DNA from: an uncultured Oscillospiraceae bacterium
GTDB taxonomy: Bacteria; Bacillota; Clostridia; UBA1212; SIG427
NCBI GenBank assembly: GCA_902465325.1
Contig: CABQMV010000015.1
Span: forward strand, 1 to 23,141
Direction: 5' to 3'
Length of the DNA stretch: 23,141 nucleotides
Part shown: piece by piece, positions 22,371 to 23,141 of the stretch
Layout of the letters: every line of letters starts with the position of its first letter
Position numbering within the stretch: the first letter of the stretch is position 1
Program-made: the position numbers and the translations under genes
The notes under the pieces: model-generated
What the model saw: the letters and a program-made list of their open reading frames with translations, nothing else
The model's database searches: none
Told to the model about the DNA's origin: nothing

Positions 22371-22950
22371 GGCGCTCCTCCTGCAAAAAGCCGGCTGCCA
22401 TTTTTACAATTACCCGGCTGATCCCAAAAAAATCAACTTCATTTTTTAATATCTGAGACTGCAGGTGAATGACATCACTAAAAACGGTCAGAATAAAAGC
22501 AAAGGCATCCAGCTCTCGCTGAGGCAAAGAAAAATCGCCAAGCTCCTGAAGAATAGTAATAAATTCCAAACTATAGTAGCGGTAGATCTCCTTCAGACGG
22601 CCTTGAATATAGGAATCCTTTCTGTCCTTGATAATTTTCCACATATCTACATAGGCAGATAAAGCCTGCGGAAAGTCTTTTGTTCCCATGGCATAGCCCT
22701 CAATCAGCAGCGCCCGCTTTTCCTCTGCCGAGGCTTTGCCTGTGATTCGCCTCTTGAGCTGCTCTACCCATACGCGGCCGGTGTATTCTATGGTGTCTAA
22801 TACCAGCTCCTGTTCCCCCCGAGGAAACAGCGCAGCCAAGTTATCTTGCCTCAAGCCGGTTCTGTTTGCAAGATAGGGAAAGGTTAAGGCTTCTGCCCCG
22901 CAGAGCAGCATAATACTGGCCGCTATTTTAAGTATTTTATCTTTCTTCAT
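22363..22950 (-). CDS. TetR-family transcriptional regulator
   Basis: A 195-residue regulator. The N-terminal 50 residues form the TetR helix-turn-helix (ILKIAASIMLLCGAEALTFPYLANRTGLRQDNLAALF), with the characteristic ending LFPRGEQELVL. The remaining helical part is the ligand-binding and dimer domain, typical in size. The ATG overlaps the preceding alpha/beta-hydrolase stop by 14 bases. Such genes usually repress the operon they belong to and are released by a small ligand, which may be the cluster product or an intermediate. The recognition helix differs from the usual (RTGLRQDNLAALF, where Ser-x-x-x-Leu-Tyr is common). Its operator would lie beyond the window. Confidence 0.8.
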   Translation of the reverse strand: MKKDKILKIAASIMLLCGAEALTFPYLANRTGLRQDNLAALFPRGEQELVLDTIEYTGRVWVEQLKRRITGKASAEEKRALLIEGYAMGTKDFPQALSAYVDMWKIIKDRKDSYIQGRLKEIYRYYSLEFITILQELGDFSLPQRELDAFAFILTVFSDVIHLQSQILKNEVDFFGISRVIVKMAAGFLQEERHE

Positions 22951-23141
22951 TCTCTACTAACCATTTTTTAAAAAATTCCCTGACCTTCTCGTCATATGCT
23001 TTCCCCAGCAAAACCCGGTTTGTCATGTGATGGGATCTATCCACCGATATGAATTCTACTCTGTCAGATTTTATCTGATCATAAGCGTATACTGCATTTT
23101 TATATGAAATAATATTGTCCTTCTTACTGTGAAACATCAGA
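22937..23141 (-). CDS. Alpha/beta hydrolase, C-terminal part
   Basis: The frame stays open to the right edge, so the gene begins outside; the ATG at 23137 is internal. The remaining 67 residues hold two likely members of the catalytic triad: Asp in FHSKKDNIISYKNA and His in VDRSHHMTNR, separated by about 30 residues as in carboxylesterases and serine hydrolases. The nucleophile Ser would be upstream. It overlaps the TetR gene by 14 bases, so it is in the same operon. It may be a thioesterase-like or ester hydrolase of the pathway; family rank cannot be fixed from this fragment. Confidence 0.72.
   Translation of the reverse strand, partial: LMFHSKKDNIISYKNAVYAYDQIKSDRVEFISVDRSHHMTNRVLLGKAYDEKVREFFKKWLVENEER

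Noticed and set aside
1..23141. Insertion sequences, integrase or attachment repeats
   Set aside because: No transposase or recombinase reading frame and no long terminal repeats were seen in the window.

Overview
The window looks like a chromosome segment of a low-to-mid-GC Firmicute, most likely a Clostridia/Lachnospiraceae-type anaerobe. This is inferred from several things: Gram-positive Shine-Dalgarno sites before most genes, frequent GTG starts, a LoaP-type NusG paralogue, abundant radical SAM enzymes, and a GH29-like glycosidase next door. No rRNA, tRNA, CRISPR array or insertion sequence was seen.

Left flank (1-2200): the 3' end of a glycoside hydrolase gene, a YfcE-type phosphodiesterase on the minus strand, and a YjjG-type HAD phosphatase on the plus strand. 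Promoters and terminators are legible. These genes look like ordinary housekeeping or accessory genes.

Main region (2205 to the right edge, about 21 kb): every gene is on the minus strand, so transcription runs from right to left. In that order: an alpha/beta hydrolase (cut by the edge), a TetR regulator, a B12-type radical SAM protein, a degenerate GGDEF domain fused to a six-bladed NHL propeller, an acyl carrier protein, a second NHL propeller, a second B12-type radical SAM protein, a flavodoxin, a HAD hydrolase, an HldA/RfaE-type sugar kinase, a thiolase with an altered active site, a HemW-like radical SAM protein, an HldC/RfaE-type nucleotidyltransferase, a GmhB-type phosphatase and a FabZ-type dehydratase. 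Most junctions overlap by 4-14 bases (GTGA, ATGA, ATGCCTGA), as expected of one translationally coupled operon.

A small zinc-ribbon gene with its own strong promoter, operator-like repeats and terminator follows. Next come an XRE regulator with GroES and GroEL. Then comes a second block: LoaP antiterminator, Sfp-type phosphopantetheinyl transferase (broken by a one-base frameshift), S-adenosylmethionine synthetase, FabF-type ketosynthase, a ketosynthase-like protein without the active-site Cys, and a BtrH-like acyltransferase. A rho-independent terminator closes it.

Taken together this is best read as an undescribed hybrid biosynthetic gene cluster. A discrete acyl-ACP assembly line (KS, KS-like partner, ACP, dehydratase, thiolase, PPTase) would build a chain. 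Three radical SAM enzymes, fed by their own SAM synthetase and perhaps by the flavodoxin, would modify it. A heptose-nucleotide-type module would supply a sugar-like unit, and the BtrH-like protein could offload the chain onto an acceptor. The chaperonin pair, two NHL propellers and LoaP would support folding, organisation and full-length transcription. The product is unknown. No ketoreductase, glycosyltransferase, GmhA, HldD or transporter is visible, so the cluster probably continues past the right edge or borrows housekeeping enzymes.
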